Shown here piece after piece: positions 21,631 to 33,479 of a stretch of 64,000 nt of DNA. Numbering within the stretch: position 1 is the first letter of the stretch; each line of letters opens with the position of its first letter. The DNA comes from Ctena decussata (taxonomy: Eukaryota; Mollusca; Bivalvia; Lucinida; Lucinidae), in the NCBI GenBank assembly GCA_963989385.1, contig OZ022502.1, positions 11,829,001-11,893,000 of the forward strand. Reading direction: 5' to 3'. The translations under genes were made by a program, and so were the position numbers. A model generated the notes under the pieces. It was given only the letters and a program-made list of their open reading frames with translations, made no database searches and was not told where the DNA came from.

Positions 21631-23261
21631 AGCTCACCTGAGCCAGCGGCTCCGCGGGAGCTTATAGGATGGCAAGGCTCCGGCGTCCGTAGTCCGTCCG
21701 TCGTCCGTCCGTCCGTCCGTCAACAATTTCAAACAACTTCTTCTCTGAAACCACTGGGCCAATTGTAACCAAATTTCATATGTAGCCTCTAGGGGACTTA
21801 GGAACGAAAAGTTGTTCAAACGGTCCTGGTCACATGACCAACATGGCCGCCACGCCCATATATGGTAAAAACCTAGAAAAATCTTCTTCTCCAGAACCAA
21901 TAGGCCGATGGCCTTGAAACTTGGTATGTAGCATTGGGTACGCGAGTACTACCAAGATTGTTCAAATTATGACCTTGGGTTGACCTTGACCTTTTTTACG
22001 GTAAGGTCAAATTTGCATTGTGTAACTTTTATATGGGAAAATGCTAGAACATAAGATTTCTTGGAAACTATTGAAGATTTAGGCCTGAAAATTGGTATAT
22101 ACAGTCATCTGAATGAGTACATGAAAATTAATGCGTACAAAAGGTCAAGGTCATTGTTTGACCTTTGACCCTGGTCTCTCATATTTTGACAATTTCACAC
22201 ATCTCCTCAAAAGCCATTAGGCCAATTGTAACCAAATTTCATACAGAGCCTCTTGGGGGCAGGGGAACGAAAATTTGTTCAAACAGACCGGGTCACATGA
22301 CCAACATGGCCGCCATGCCCATATATGGTAAAAGCCTTTACAAATCTCCTTCTCCATAACCAATAGGCCAATGGCCTTGAAACTTGGTATGTAGCATCAG
22401 GTACCCGAGTACTACCAAGATTGTTCAAATTATGACCTTGGGTTGACCTTGACCTTTTTTACGGTAAGGTAAAATTTGCTTTTTTTAGCTTTTATATGGG
22501 AAAATGCTAGAACATAAGATTTCTTGGAAACTGTTGAAGATTTAAACCTGAAAATTGGCATATACAGTCATCTGAATGAGTACATGAAAATTTATATGTA
22601 CAAGAGGTCAAGGTCATTCTTTGACCTTAGACGCTGGTCTCTCATATTTTGACAATTTCACACATCTGCCCAAAAGCCACTGGGCCAATTGTAACCAAAT
22701 TTCATACAGAGCCTCTAGGGGCTGAGGGAAAGAAAATTTGCTCAAACAGTCTTGGTCACATGACCAACATGGCCGCCATGCCCATATATGGCAAAAACCT
22801 TTACAAATCTCCTTCTCAAGAACCAAGTGATCGATGGCCTTGAAACTTGGTATATAGCATCAGGTACTTGAGTACTATCAAGATTGTTAAAATGATGACC
22901 TTGGGCTGACTTGACCTTTTACAAGGCAAGGTCAAGTATGCGAAAATGGTAGAACATAAGAGTTCATGGCAAGTTTAGAAGATTTTGGCCTAAAAATTGG
23001 TATATACAGTCGTCTTAGTTAGTACATGGAACATTTGCGGGTACAAGAGGTCAAGGTCATCCTTTGACCTCTGACCCATGTCTCTTATATTTTGACAATT
23101 TAAGACGTCTCCTCAAAAGCCACAGGACCAATTGTAACCAAATATCATACACAGCCTCTAGGGGCTGATGGAACAAAAAATTATCAAGCGGTCTAGGTCA
23201 CATGACCTACATGGCCACCATACACAGGTGAGCGATTCAGGGCCTCATGGCCCTCTTGTTT
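21631..23261 (+). mobile_element. element D, longest copy, four ~463-bp internal units
   Basis: Starts agctcacctgagccagcggc with a (gtcc)n-rich lead and ends caggtgagcgattcagggcc...ctcttgttt, giving short inverted AGCTCACCTG/CAGGTGAGC ends. Between them the block 'tcacatgaccaacatggccg' recurs at about 21830, 22294, 22757 and 23199, i.e. spacing about 463, 463 and 440 bp, with 'ttgaccttgacctttttta', 'ccttgaaacttggtatgtag' and 'ggtatatacagtcatct' blocks in each unit. Other copies: 54204-54594, 62308-63457, and fragments at 25265-25600 and 56283-56366. Repeated minus-strand ORFs reflect sequence conservation only; no protein family is visible. Confidence 0.88.
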
Positions 23262-23741
23262 GTAATTCGACCGAAACGGGAGAGACAAAGTTGCATGGCG
23301 GATTTTTAGTTGCCCGGCACAAGCGTAATGATAGTACTGTCATCGTGCATCAACAGCGCGTGAAAACCATTGTTGAAACACGGCTTTTCGCCGGTTGATG
23401 CACGGCTGTTTATACCTCTCGGCACTGCTTTTTATGCAATAATGTTGATTCAACGTTATGTGTCCAGTTGGTTTGTTTCTGAAATAATATAGTCCTTGTG
23501 CTTGGCTACCTCATATCTTAAGGTTAAAATGTACATATCATGTGTTTCTGCCATTTGCACAAAGGGAACAATTTTTGACTTCCCGGTTACTTCCCTCGAT
23601 GGCGTGGTCTCTACATTTTAAAGGTAAGAGTTTGACAGAGTTGCTTCCCTTTCCTGAAAATGTACCCATTTACCTTAATGATAGTCGAGTAGCTAATATG
23701 AAGTGTCCTGATAGGAAAAAATAGATTTTTCTGATGACTAA

Positions 23742-24995
23742 GAGGTTGGAAAGTTCACTGCAGAAGTCCGAGTACTATCTATGGTGAATTTCCCTAATCG
23801 GGAGAAAAACACATTGGATTTAATTCTCACTTCGCTTCCTGGCCAGTTTCAAGAACTACATTCCCCAGAGAAACTTAGTGATCATGATGTGATATCAGGA
23901 ACATTGAAAATTTATTTCCCCCAAAAAAGAAACCTCGGAGGAAAGTGTTTTTTGTACCAAAAGGAAGATTTTTAATCAATGAGGAAAGAAGTGTCAGACT
24001 TCGCGAAACATAGGTACTTCAATGGTTACTCGTACAATCGCTCAGTTCAGGAAAACTTTGACTTGATAACCTCCTTTATTCAGGAGTCTGCTGCAAAGCA
24101 TATCCCTTCAAAAACCAGTAGGCCAACCTCTTCTGTTCCTTGGATAACCCCTGAGATAAGAAGAAAGATTCGTAGAAGAAATAAGACACATGCGAAGGCC
24201 AAAAAAACTGGCAGTAGCAAACTTAGGTCAAAATTTGAATCTTTGAGAAGTGAAATTAAAGCTGATGTGAAAAAGCAACATGATTTGTATGTCAATAACT
24301 TGGTTGGTGACGTAAAGGCTAATCCCAGAGACTTCTACAGGTACATTAATAGTCAAAAGAAAGATACTCAAGGTATCCCACCCCTAAAGAAGAGAAATGG
24401 TGGTGGTGTTGCCGAATCAGAATTGGAACAGGCTGATGAATTTAACGGCCAGTTTTCGGGTGTGTTTAACAAAAGTGAGCACACCCAAGTCCTCCTTCCT
24501 AACCGCTCGGCTCCTTTCATGGAGGACATTTATGTTTCGGCAGAAGGTGTAACGAAACTTCTTAAGGGCTTGAACCCATCGAAAGCTTTAGGACCTGATG
24601 AATTGCATCCTAGAGTCTTAAAAGAACTAGCATCTGAATTAGGCCCAATGTTTGCTCATCTCTTCAAACAATCTATTGACACGGGTGAAATCCTCAAGGT
24701 ATAGTCTCTTGCAAATATATGCCCACTCTTCAAAAAAGGAGATATGTCTTTGGCTTGCAATTACCGACCGGTTTCTCTAACTTGTGTACCATGCAAGTTA
24801 CTCGAACACATTGTCTGCTCTAATATTATGGCACATTTAGATGAACATAAACTTTTGTCAGACAGACAACATGCTTTCCGGAAGAAACATAGCTGTGAAA
24901 CTCAATTGATCACGGTTATAAATGACTGGGCTAAAATCTTGGATAAGGGCGGTCAGGTTGACACTTTTATCGTGGTCTGTATTTACCCTTCTACT
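23742..24995 (+). pseudogene. LINE fragment: endonuclease C-terminus plus N-terminal RT, two in-frame stops
   Basis: A single frame runs through the region. The first part ends a LINE apurinic-type endonuclease (MVNFPNREKNTLDLILTS ... LSDHDVISG, about 23781-23900). A basic linker (PWITPEIRRKIRRRNKTHAK) follows, then the RT start (LLKGLNPSKALGPDELHPRVL; ICPLFKKGD; NYRPVSLTCVPCKLLEHIV; LLSDRQHAFRKKHSCETQLI). In-frame TAA at 23973-23975 and TAG at 24702-24704 break it. RT homology stops about 24990, before the catalytic YADD block, and gives way to unrelated sequence. So it is truncated at both ends and inactive. Organisation suggests a Jockey/CR1-type LINE; it differs from the LINE at 8363-9751. 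Confidence 0.88.
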
Positions 24996-25085
24996 TACTC
25001 GGACAGAATGGTAAGTACGGATATCTCTAGAAAGGTATGTCTTTATATTTGCCTTTCTACTAATTCGGACAAAAGGGTAAAGTGA
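24996..25085. repeat. two short tandem units at the LINE truncation point
   Basis: 'acccttctacttactcggac' and 'gcctttctactaattcggac' recur about 60 bp apart, each followed by 'a.aatggtaag' or 'aaaagggtaaag'. They lie directly at the point where RT similarity ends. Confidence 0.6.
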
Positions 25086-25137
25086 CTACAGGAAATCAAA
25101 CCTTACCAGTTTTTATTAGCCTTCCTGAGCCAATGCT

Positions 25138-25262
25138 GATGGATGGATGACTTGTGATTTCACGTCCTTATCAACAGTATTTCAGTTATATCAGGACGAT
25201 GGGAGGATGATAATGAAAGGCTGTGTGCAATGGAACCCCGTTTACGGTTGGAAAGCCAAAGG
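25138..25262 (-). mobile_element. SINE-B fragment lacking its head
   Basis: Shares 'ggatgacttgtgatttcacg', 'caggacgatggg', 'gaaaggctgtgtgcaatgg' and 'ccccgtttacg' with intact copies. The tRNA-like head is absent; an element-D-like fragment follows immediately. Confidence 0.88.
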
Positions 25263-25264
25263 CT

Positions 25265-25600
25265 CTATGGGAGGATATATAGGATGGTGGCCCACGGCGT
25301 CTTGGTGTCTCTCATTATTTTCAAAGGACTTCTCCTCTGAAACTACTGGGCCAATTAAAAAAAATTAACAATTTTTTGCATCCTCCAGGAAGAAGGGGAA
25401 AGAAAATTTATACAATTGGTCCGGGTCACATGCTCATATATGCTAAAAAAAACTTGAAAAATTTTCTTCTGCAGAACCACTGGGCTGATTGCCTTGAAAC
25501 TTGGTATGTAGCAGATGGGGCACTTGTACGTAAGTTATAGAAATGACAACACTGGTATAACCTTGCCCTATTATAAGGCAAAGTCAATGCTTATTTCTGA
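25265..25600 (+). repeat. diverged element-D fragment
   Basis: 'cttctcctctgaaactactg', 'ggtccgggtcacatg', 'atatatgctaaaaa' and 'ccttgaaacttggtatgtag' occur in element-D order but with small deletions; the rest of a unit is missing. Confidence 0.78.
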
Positions 25601-25647
25601 GGCAGATAAATGATAAAAGAACCCTGAAAAATTGCATTGTTCTGCTT

Positions 25648-25872
25648 GAATTTATATTTGTTTGCTCTTGAAATTTCTGTGTATGTAATCGTGGTAGTAT
25701 GAGAGTTTATTAGAGGGTATACGGTATAATATATAGTAGGCTTACTAAGTTATAAACTGGTTTTGTAAAGGTATGTAATCACATGATGGCCATTTTCACG
25801 TGGAAAACGAAGTTGAATTATAGTACTGAATCATTCGAGCCAAAGCCAGCGACAAAGAAACACATACATTTC
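25648..25872 (+). repeat. repeat A, copy 1
   Basis: A 225-bp segment from gaatttatatttgtttgctc to cacatacatttc. It recurs at 31228-31452 with about two mismatches (about 99% identity). Sequence on both sides differs between copies. Confidence 0.93.
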
Positions 25873-26068
25873 TTTTTGACTATGGATGTAATACATGCCA
25901 AGAGCAGACTGCAGCGGTTCTTTTGTCAGGTAAGCCTCGTTTCAGGGGCAGAGCAGGCTTTCTCTTTTGCTTTTTATACAATCCGATATATGGTCGTGTT
26001 TCGTGTTCCATCCAGGATGAATTCTTTCAGAGTCGAATTTAAAGATGTACGCTCTCATTTTAAATTCG

Positions 26069-26322
26069 CCGGGCCGTGTAGCGCAGTCGGTAGGGCACCT
26101 GACTCATAAGTCAGAGGTTCTAGGTTCGATTTCTGGTCTGTTCGCTTTCGTGTCTCCTTCCGCTTATTGAAGAAGGGCAGTTGTCAGCGAAAGTATGTAC
26201 ACTTAGTACTGCTTAACCGGCTTAGGGCGTCTAAGCCTGCCCAGGAATAGTGCGGTAATGTTAAATAACCGTCCCGACATGACCATAGCTCACCGTGGAT
26301 TTATTATCCGTGATGGTCACTA
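26069..26322 (+). mobile_element. SINE-A copy 2, with tRNA-like head
   Basis: The head (26069-26142) folds like a tRNA: acceptor ccgggcc/ggtctg, A-box region gtgtagcgcagtcggtaggg, anticodon-arm sequence ctgactcataagtcag with CAT in the loop (elongator tRNA-Met-like), B box aggttcgattt. The body matches 1228-1440 and 43045-43311. No clear target duplication; the 3' boundary is approximate. Confidence 0.9.
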
Positions 26323-27959
26323 AAAGTAGGAGAATTTATATTCAAATTATACTTGCAGAAACGCCTTTTTATTTCTATGGGGGAGTTAGTCTGTTTTTGA
26401 CGACAACATATTCGTTAATATTTAAAAAGGTTTGCTCTGATATATCATGAAGATATTCTTGCACAAGTATTATTTGTGTTGCATATAACTTATCCGTTTC
26501 GTTCTTTTGTGGTTATTTCAAAATGATTACGAGGAGTAAACTTTCAAGTTTTTTAGCTTGTTCATTTGCTATTCAGTGGAATTTCATATTAATATTATTG
26601 TTATTATTTTAATTCAAAGTACTTGAAAATCAGTTCAGCCTATGAGTTATTAGATTCGTAGCTGAGAACTTTTTCAGAGAGGTTGGAAATAACAAGAGTA
26701 AGAGATAGACTCTTTTAAAGATAATTATTTACATCCCATCTCATTGTTGCACACAGTCGACACTTTCCACATGGATATGTCATACTTGTTACAAAAAAAA
26801 AAGTGCTATTTACCACTACGGTTTTTCATTGGCAGCTTATAGTATTACTTAAAAGTGGATGCCGTGTGCCAAAAAGAGATTTCGTTTGCTTTGGGTTTTA
26901 GGTTTTTCACAACTGAAGAGTTTAAGAAGTTGGAGCTTAATATGTTATTTAGAGTGTTTTTAGCTTTCCTGACTTCAGGCGAAACTTTCCCAATTTCGAG
27001 GACAGACATTAATCGCTATGACATTTGAGTTTACAAAATAAATAAATAGATAAATAAATAAAGAAAAAGCGGTTTTCTGATTTTCAGAACTAGTAAATAT
27101 CTGAAAGTAGACAACGATGTTCCAAGTTTGCGTGCAAGACCATTTTCTTTGTTTTGACAGATTTCAAAGCTCTCAGAATTTTATTGGTGAAGTTATGCTA
27201 TGTTGAATAAAAGGTGGTTACGAGGTTAATGATAGGAGTACTTCATGTAAATTGTTTCATTTCCTGGTTCCCCGACCAGGGGTGCAATACAAATAAAATG
27301 GGACAGCAAATGTGGTCCCATGCCTGTACATTGTAGTTTTACCATTTTTAACAGGTTTGATATCAAGAGTATGTCATTTATGTAAAAAAAAAAAAAGAAA
27401 TTATAAAAATCAATTTTCCAAGCCGAATGCAAAATTTAAGACTATTTATTTGTTGAACAGGACTAATTACGATCATTTACAATGACGAGATTGCAGCTAC
27501 ACACCCCGATAAACCATTCACGAATTTTCAATGAAGGCTTTTAGTGATTAACTTCAGCTGCATGGAGTTCAAATTGTAAGCATGTTGATTTTGATAGCGA
27601 GAATTGGTTACGTGAAGTAAATCATGTAAAATCATGGCTACAGTGAATTTTAAAATACGAAAACAATTCTGGTTATTGTCTTAGTTTACCGAGTTTTTTT
27701 TTTCAAAAAACAAATAAGAGTGTGAACTTAGACATAAAAAAATAGCAGTGCAAAGTTATCGAATTGTATAGGGAAAGTTTATTCGAAATAGCATAAACTG
27801 GAAATACAGATCTTCTTTCGCATATCCAAGATTATTGACCATATTAGTCAGGACGTGTTACCGTATTCTGTTAATTAAATCATGACATGATATTCTAGAT
27901 TAGTGAAAAGCTTGTTTATAATCAAAATTCTTGGGCACATATATGTTTTATTTTAAAAA
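26323..27959. other. AT-rich intergenic stretch
   Basis: No gene, long ORF or recognised element. Contains only short A/T simple runs (for example 27044-27062 aataaataga type). Confidence 0.45.
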
Positions 27960-28770
27960 TCCCGGAATGGGCATGTCTGAATATATAGAATTTGCAAAGC
28001 GCTCCTTGGATAAATAGATTTTAAATAGGAATAAAGAAATTATGGACATAGCGCTACTTGGATGAGAGATTTGATATGAAAATATTCCAAATATGGACAT
28101 AGCGATACTTGGATGAGCAGATTTGAGATGGTAACTTTTCCAAGTATGGGCATAGCGCTACCTAGACGAGTAGATTTGAGTTGGGAATATACCAAGTATG
28201 GGCATAGCGCTACTTGGTTGAGTAGGTTTGAGATGAGAACTTTTTCAAGTATGGGCATAGCGCTACTTGGATGAGCAGTTTTGAGATGGGAATATTTCAA
28301 GTATGGGCATAGCGCTACTTGGATGAGCAGATTTGAAATGGAAATATACCAAGTATGGGCATAGCGCTACTTGGTTGAGTAGATTTGAGATGAGAATAGC
28401 ATAGAGCTACTTGGATGAGTAGATTTGAGATGGATTATAACAAGTACGCGACTTGGTCGAGTAGATTTGACATGAGAATATTCCAAGTATGGGTACAGCG
28501 CTACTTGGACGAGTAGATTTTAGATTGAAGTATTTAAAGTACGGGCATAGCGGTACATGGATGAGTATATTTTAAAAATCCGGAATAAGAATGCTTGTAT
28601 GTATATATATTAATAATTCCAGGCATGGACATAGCGCCGTCAGAAGATACCGGAATGGGAATGTCTGCATATATATTAGTTATTTCAGGCATTAGCATAG
28701 GGCTGCTTGGATAAGTCAATTTGAAATTAGTTGCATATAATTTGCAGGTATTCAAGGCCAGGGCATAGCC
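27960..28770. repeat. 52-bp minisatellite array
   Basis: Unit tatgggcatagcgctacttg, gatgagtagatttgagatgg, gaatattccaag. Best copies 28090-28530, with degenerate flanking copies. Minus-strand ORFs (28040-28300, 28534-28755) are periodic translations of the array. Confidence 0.92.
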
Positions 28771-31022
28771 TGCTTGGATGTGTTAATCGGTGTTTATTTT
28801 AGGTCTTTCATTAACGTATGATAATTGGCTTTTAACATTTGCGAAAGCAGACTGTTGATATATATCTACGCAGTAGTGGAATTATAAATATCTTCAAGTT
28901 GCTATGGCCTTCTTGATTTCAAACAGTTTTGATATAATTTCTATAATTTCGATCCTCATCTCTGTTCTCCCAGCATTTTAGGACAGGAAACTTAATTATG
29001 CGATTATTTTGGTACGCGCCTTTCATTTGTCAACTTGTATATCAGCCGTAAAGTCTAATTTATTTTTCATTTCGGAGTACATACGTTATTCCTATCATTT
29101 GGCAATTCTCAGCACGGTGGCAGCTTTTCGAGGAAGAAAGGGGTACACGGTGTACAGTATGTTTTGGGGTCAAAGGGTAAAATTTCAGTCTGTGCTGACT
29201 TGTCAACAGATTGGAGTGATCGCAGTTCGGTGTTATCTGTAATGCCAACTTAAGTAGTGCTGAGGTTATTGGAGATGGTTGAGTTGCTGTTAGGTGGTAG
29301 TTTTGTGCAGAATGTGATGGCACGGCGTCAGGGTGTAGTTTTGCCAGAAGCGGGGAAGATGCGAGGCCGCCCGTTTGCTGCAGTTGTGATACAATCGAGG
29401 GCTTGTGTTTATCGTGTTGGCTGTGACGCGAGCGTAGGTGGTTCTTTTGCGAGTTCGTTTCTCGACAGTCTTAATTCGTGTTTTGAGATAAAGAGAGCTT
29501 GAGAGCTTATTACTTTTGATGCGGTTTAAAACTGATATAGCTCTTATACAAATTTTAAGAACAGGTCTGATGTGGAACCGACAAGTCCACTTTTTGCTAA
29601 GGTTGACTGCCCATTTTAGCACAATTTAAACCTATTCTGCTACAGGTGACTGCTTATGCCTGATAAAATACCTTATCGTAGCAGCTTTAATATTGACAGA
29701 AGCCATCTCTGCAGCAGATGCCATTGTAAACCTAAATTAAGTTGATTTTGCCAGAAGCTCCACTGATTTGACTATCATCAATTTGGCACAACGGTGCTGG
29801 CAGAATGGAAAATGCTATTGCAGTCCCTGAACAGTCTGGTCTTGATCTACAGTGTTTGCCCAGACATTCCTGTCCCAATATTTAGTGAGATGGTGCAAGT
29901 TTTACTGATCCTTTTGGAACTTTATTTGACTGTAAGACCACATTCACACCTGTGTTTTTATATCACTTTGAGTAAAAATCCAGGTATATGCATGTATACA
30001 TGGTAAACCGTAAAATGAATAAGATGAAGAGGGAAAGATATCAGAATCCAATGATGTCTATGCAAAGAGGTATATTAATAAGCATCAGTTCTGCAAAGCC
30101 TAAACTGTCATGGCGAAAGCCAGAAAACTAGTTCTTATAAATAGTTTGCAAACTGTTTCTCGAGACCTTCAGTATTGCATATATCCTTTATTCAAGGTCT
30201 TCTGAATAGCTGTTTTTAGGTCCAGATTCCACAAATATCTAATTTTTGTTAAGAATCCAGTTCAAATATTTCAACAGTAGAGTATCAACATTCGAATCAT
30301 GAAGTTCAGAATTTGGCCTTTTTAAGGACTCATAGGATGCATGGCTTCTAAGCATGTATTTACGCACAATTAGCTAGGTAAGAGATTTTGAACAGTGCAT
30401 TGATTGCACATGCATAGTATGCTAAATCAGACAGGTGTGACATTAAAATAAACCTTACCAGCATTGAACTAGAAAGTGTAAACAGTTTTTAAAATTCGTA
30501 GAAGATCTATAAAACAACTGATTTTCCTCATGAAAATATGAAGTCTTGGATTATTTTACATTTCGACAATACATTTCTTCCAAACAATTTAAAAGTCTAG
30601 ATTAGATAGTTACAGAATTTCGATATCAGGTGATGTTTTTGAACATACTGCATGCATTAAAAGCGCACATAATAATGTTACAATTAGCAAGAGATATCAA
30701 AAATGTATCAAATTTGAGGTTTATGGAAATTAGTTTAATAGCAGTTTTTGATTATTTTGAAAAAAAAAAAAAAAGATAAAGTTATCTGGTTTGCGGAAGT
30801 TAATACTGTAAATCTGTTTTTGTCCAATAAGATCGTGCCACGCCAGCAAGAACTGCGGGTCCTCCGTATACTTTGAAATGCACGGCAGGTGGAAGTCTGC
30901 ATTTTCGAAGTACGCTCTTCATAAATGAGTCTAATTTTCAAACAATGAGAGTTAAATTAATGTTTCGAAAATATAATTTATAAACATTTAAGAATTCAGT
31001 TTACTGCCCGTTCTTTGTTTCG
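28771..31022. other. unannotated part of segment X
   Basis: No recognisable exon or repeat. Overlapping short ORFs on both strands near 29257-29622 have no family features and are not called. Confidence 0.4.
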
Positions 31023-31227
31023 AGCAGCTGGCTGTTGGCACATCCTATACTTGTATTTTTGTTGTCATTGATTAGGAAGTTTCCAGGCTCGTGCTGGAAC
31101 AGCAAAGTGGTTGCGATAGTGAGTTGTGGATCCTTCTTTATAAGAGAACTGAGGTGAGGGGCTCTCAAGGCAATAAAATATAAATGATTTATGTTCGGAT
31201 GAGACGGAGTCGAAGGAGAACATAATG
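31023..31227 (+). repeat. repeat B, copy 1
   Basis: A 205-bp segment from agcagctggctgttggcaca to ggagaacataatg. It recurs at 32249-32452 at about 99% identity. It abuts repeat A copy 2 with no spacer. Confidence 0.93.
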
Positions 31228-31452
31228 GAATTTATATTTGTTTGCTCTTGAAATTTCTGTGTATGTAATCGTGGTAGTATGAGAGTTTATTAGAGGGTAT
31301 ACGGTATAATATATAGTAGGCTTACTAAGTTATAAACTGGTTTTGTAAAGGTATGTAATCACATGATGGCAATTTTCACGTGGAAAACGCAGTTGAATTA
31401 TAGTACTGAATCATTCGAGCCAAAGCCAGCGACAAAGAAACACATACATTTC
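31228..31452 (+). repeat. repeat A, copy 2
   Basis: Nearly identical to 25648-25872, beginning exactly where repeat B copy 1 ends. After it the sequence changes to ccccacccacccaccccgag. Confidence 0.93.
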
Positions 31453-32248
31453 CCCCACCCACCCACCCCGAGCAATGGGTGAGTTATGAGGAAAAAGCCT
31501 TAGCAACCTAGAGTGCATACTATTTCTGGCATTCTGAGTGTTTTAAAAGGTAGGATCAGTATAAGCAAATTTGAAGTTACGTAAATTTATCATTAGTCAT
31601 TTGCTTTATAATATCAGCATGTGAAAGGCCAAAACAATTGTTAACCGTTTTGTATTGTTTACTGAATAATATACATGTATGTTCATTAATGTTAATACTT
31701 TAATATTTATAGCAAAGAGAAGCCATAGGAGCTATAACTTATCATGGCTACAGGAGGGTAATACCCAGATCCGTGCGAAGTGGTAATTATGACTGACAGA
31801 GGCATCTGTTCTACAATCCATACACAGGAGGGTAATATTTTAATTTTATAACGTAAGGTATTTTAATATAGTTTCATAGAATAATAGCAGGAATTTTCTT
31901 TCTCTATGAATAGGTTTTATTTCTACTGATACTGCTACTACTTATGATAAATATAGACAGAAAAGTGTTTAGAATTCGAATACTGTGCTGACAGTGCAGA
32001 TTTTGCAGTTCAGTTAAAATTCATTTTAGAAAACAGATCAACCATGAAAACAAGATACTTAAGTAATTTTAGTCTGTTTCAGAGTCAAACGTCGTCACAC
32101 AGTTTCACTATCTAGCTGTTGCTCTGGTTTACGAGATGATCGGGTGGTTCATTGGGATGACAGGATGTTCTGTGGGCAGAGATTGTCTTTCAACAATCAT
32201 TCTATTGCTAATTTCTTGTCACCGTCATTGAATCAATACACTAGTCAA
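31453..32248. other. segment Y between repeats A and B
   Basis: 796 bp of unique sequence replacing the ~5.15-kb segment X that lies between the first A and B copies. No gene or repeat recognised, and no similarity to X seen by eye. Confidence 0.6.
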
Positions 32249-32452
32249 GCAGCTGGCTGTTGGCACATCCTATACTTGTATTTTTGTTGTCATTGATTAG
32301 GAAGTTTCCAGGCTCGTGCTGGAACAGCAAAGTGGTTGCGATAGTGAGTTGTGGATCCTTCTTTATAAGAGAACTGAGGTGAGGGGCTCTCAAGGCAATA
32401 AAATATAAATGATTTATGTTCGGATGAGACGGAGTCGAAGGAGAACACAATG
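32249..32452 (+). repeat. repeat B, copy 2
   Basis: Nearly identical to 31023-31227 and ends at the same base, after which the sequence differs (ctattttactctg). Confidence 0.93.
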
Positions 32453-32529
32453 CTATTTTACTCTGTTATATAGAAATGCAGTCAGCTTCATTCGTAATTC
32501 CAATTTGCATAAGAATTGTTTAATTCACC

Positions 32530-33165
32530 GACTATGAGGGCTTTCAGCCCTTTGATTAAATCAAATGTGATGTTTTTTCCTGTTATAAATATTTTCCTTA
32601 CTTTCTGAACTTTACAACGATGCATAATTTGTATATCTTTGTTAAGATCTTCTTGCTTCCAGATTTTCTTAAAAATCGGGTTTGACCTTCCATCAGCATT
32701 ACAAATAAAGCAGCGAATTTTTTCTAAAGTCCGACTGCGTAGTTACCATGATTATGACATCATGAACTGATCAAAGGGGAAACCCGTAGAAACTGATAAA
32801 TATTTCCTATAAGATTTTATACAACTGTCATATTTTTTCTTGTTATATTTACGGGGAAAATTTTATTGCCTTTCTAGTGATACAAATAAATAAATTGTAT
32901 TTAATTCTATTGCCTTGATGCTTCCCGAGCTTCTCAGAGGAGACGCATGCATCTGGTAGCGTGAGTTTTCACATTTGAAAGAACCATAAACCTGTTTTCA
33001 TATCCGGTGTGATATTTTTACCTGTCATAAATGTTTTTCTTTACTTTCTGGACTTTACAATGTTGTATAAAATGTGTATATGTTTGTTAAGATCTACATG
33101 TACTTGGTTTCAAATATTCTTAAAAATCGGGCTTGACTTTCTGCTATCAGCATGAGAAATATAAG
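32530..33165. repeat. old tandem duplication, ~455-bp period
   Basis: 32545-32712 resembles 32995-33165: 'tttttcctgttataaat'/'ttttacctgtcataaat', 'tactttctgaactttacaa', 'gtatat.tttgttaagatct', 'ttcttaaaaatcgggtttga'. Identity is about 80% by eye, so it is an old event. Confidence 0.72.
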
Positions 33166-33479
33166 TCCTAGTTTACCTGTATGATATAGTAAATATGGAG
33201 CCAAAATGCATAATTTGCTGCTTAAGCTCATTTGTTATGAATTTTGAAAATTAATACTACATCACATGCGAGACAAATGTGTTTTTCTTTAGATTTATCA
33301 TGATAACTATCAAATTTCAAAAGCTTTCTTTAGTTTTTCGGTAAGCGACATTTCAAAATAAAGCGCTAAGTATGGCAGTTGATTAAGACTATATATTTTA
33401 GTAAGTAAGACTATGAGGTGGATCAGCGCACATCACTTTCAGGTTATCCTCTAATGAGTTTATGCAGAGTAGCAGCCCT

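Noticed and set aside
21634..22826. Similar minus-strand ORFs (IWAWRPCWSCDQD...) repeated in element D and again at 54279
   Set aside because: Their similarity follows from the repeated DNA units; frames are short, broken differently in each copy and match no known fold.
26069..26142. Possible functional tRNA-Met gene
   Set aside because: The cloverleaf has a misaligned anticodon stem and the sequence continues into the conserved SINE-A body also present in two other copies.
28040..28755. Two minus-strand ORFs with repeated YLEYS/LGSAMP residues
   Set aside because: They translate the 52-bp minisatellite and change frame with it.
29257..29622. Overlapping ORFs of 81 aa (plus) and 110 aa (minus)
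   Set aside because: No domain, no splice signals of quality, and both strands are open in a slightly GC-richer patch; not enough evidence for a gene.
31023..32452. Repeat B pair interpreted as LTRs of a small retrotransposon
   Set aside because: Repeat B lacks TG...CA ends, no primer-binding site or polypurine tract is visible, and the matching repeat A copies are better explained by an A-X-B/A-Y-B arrangement.
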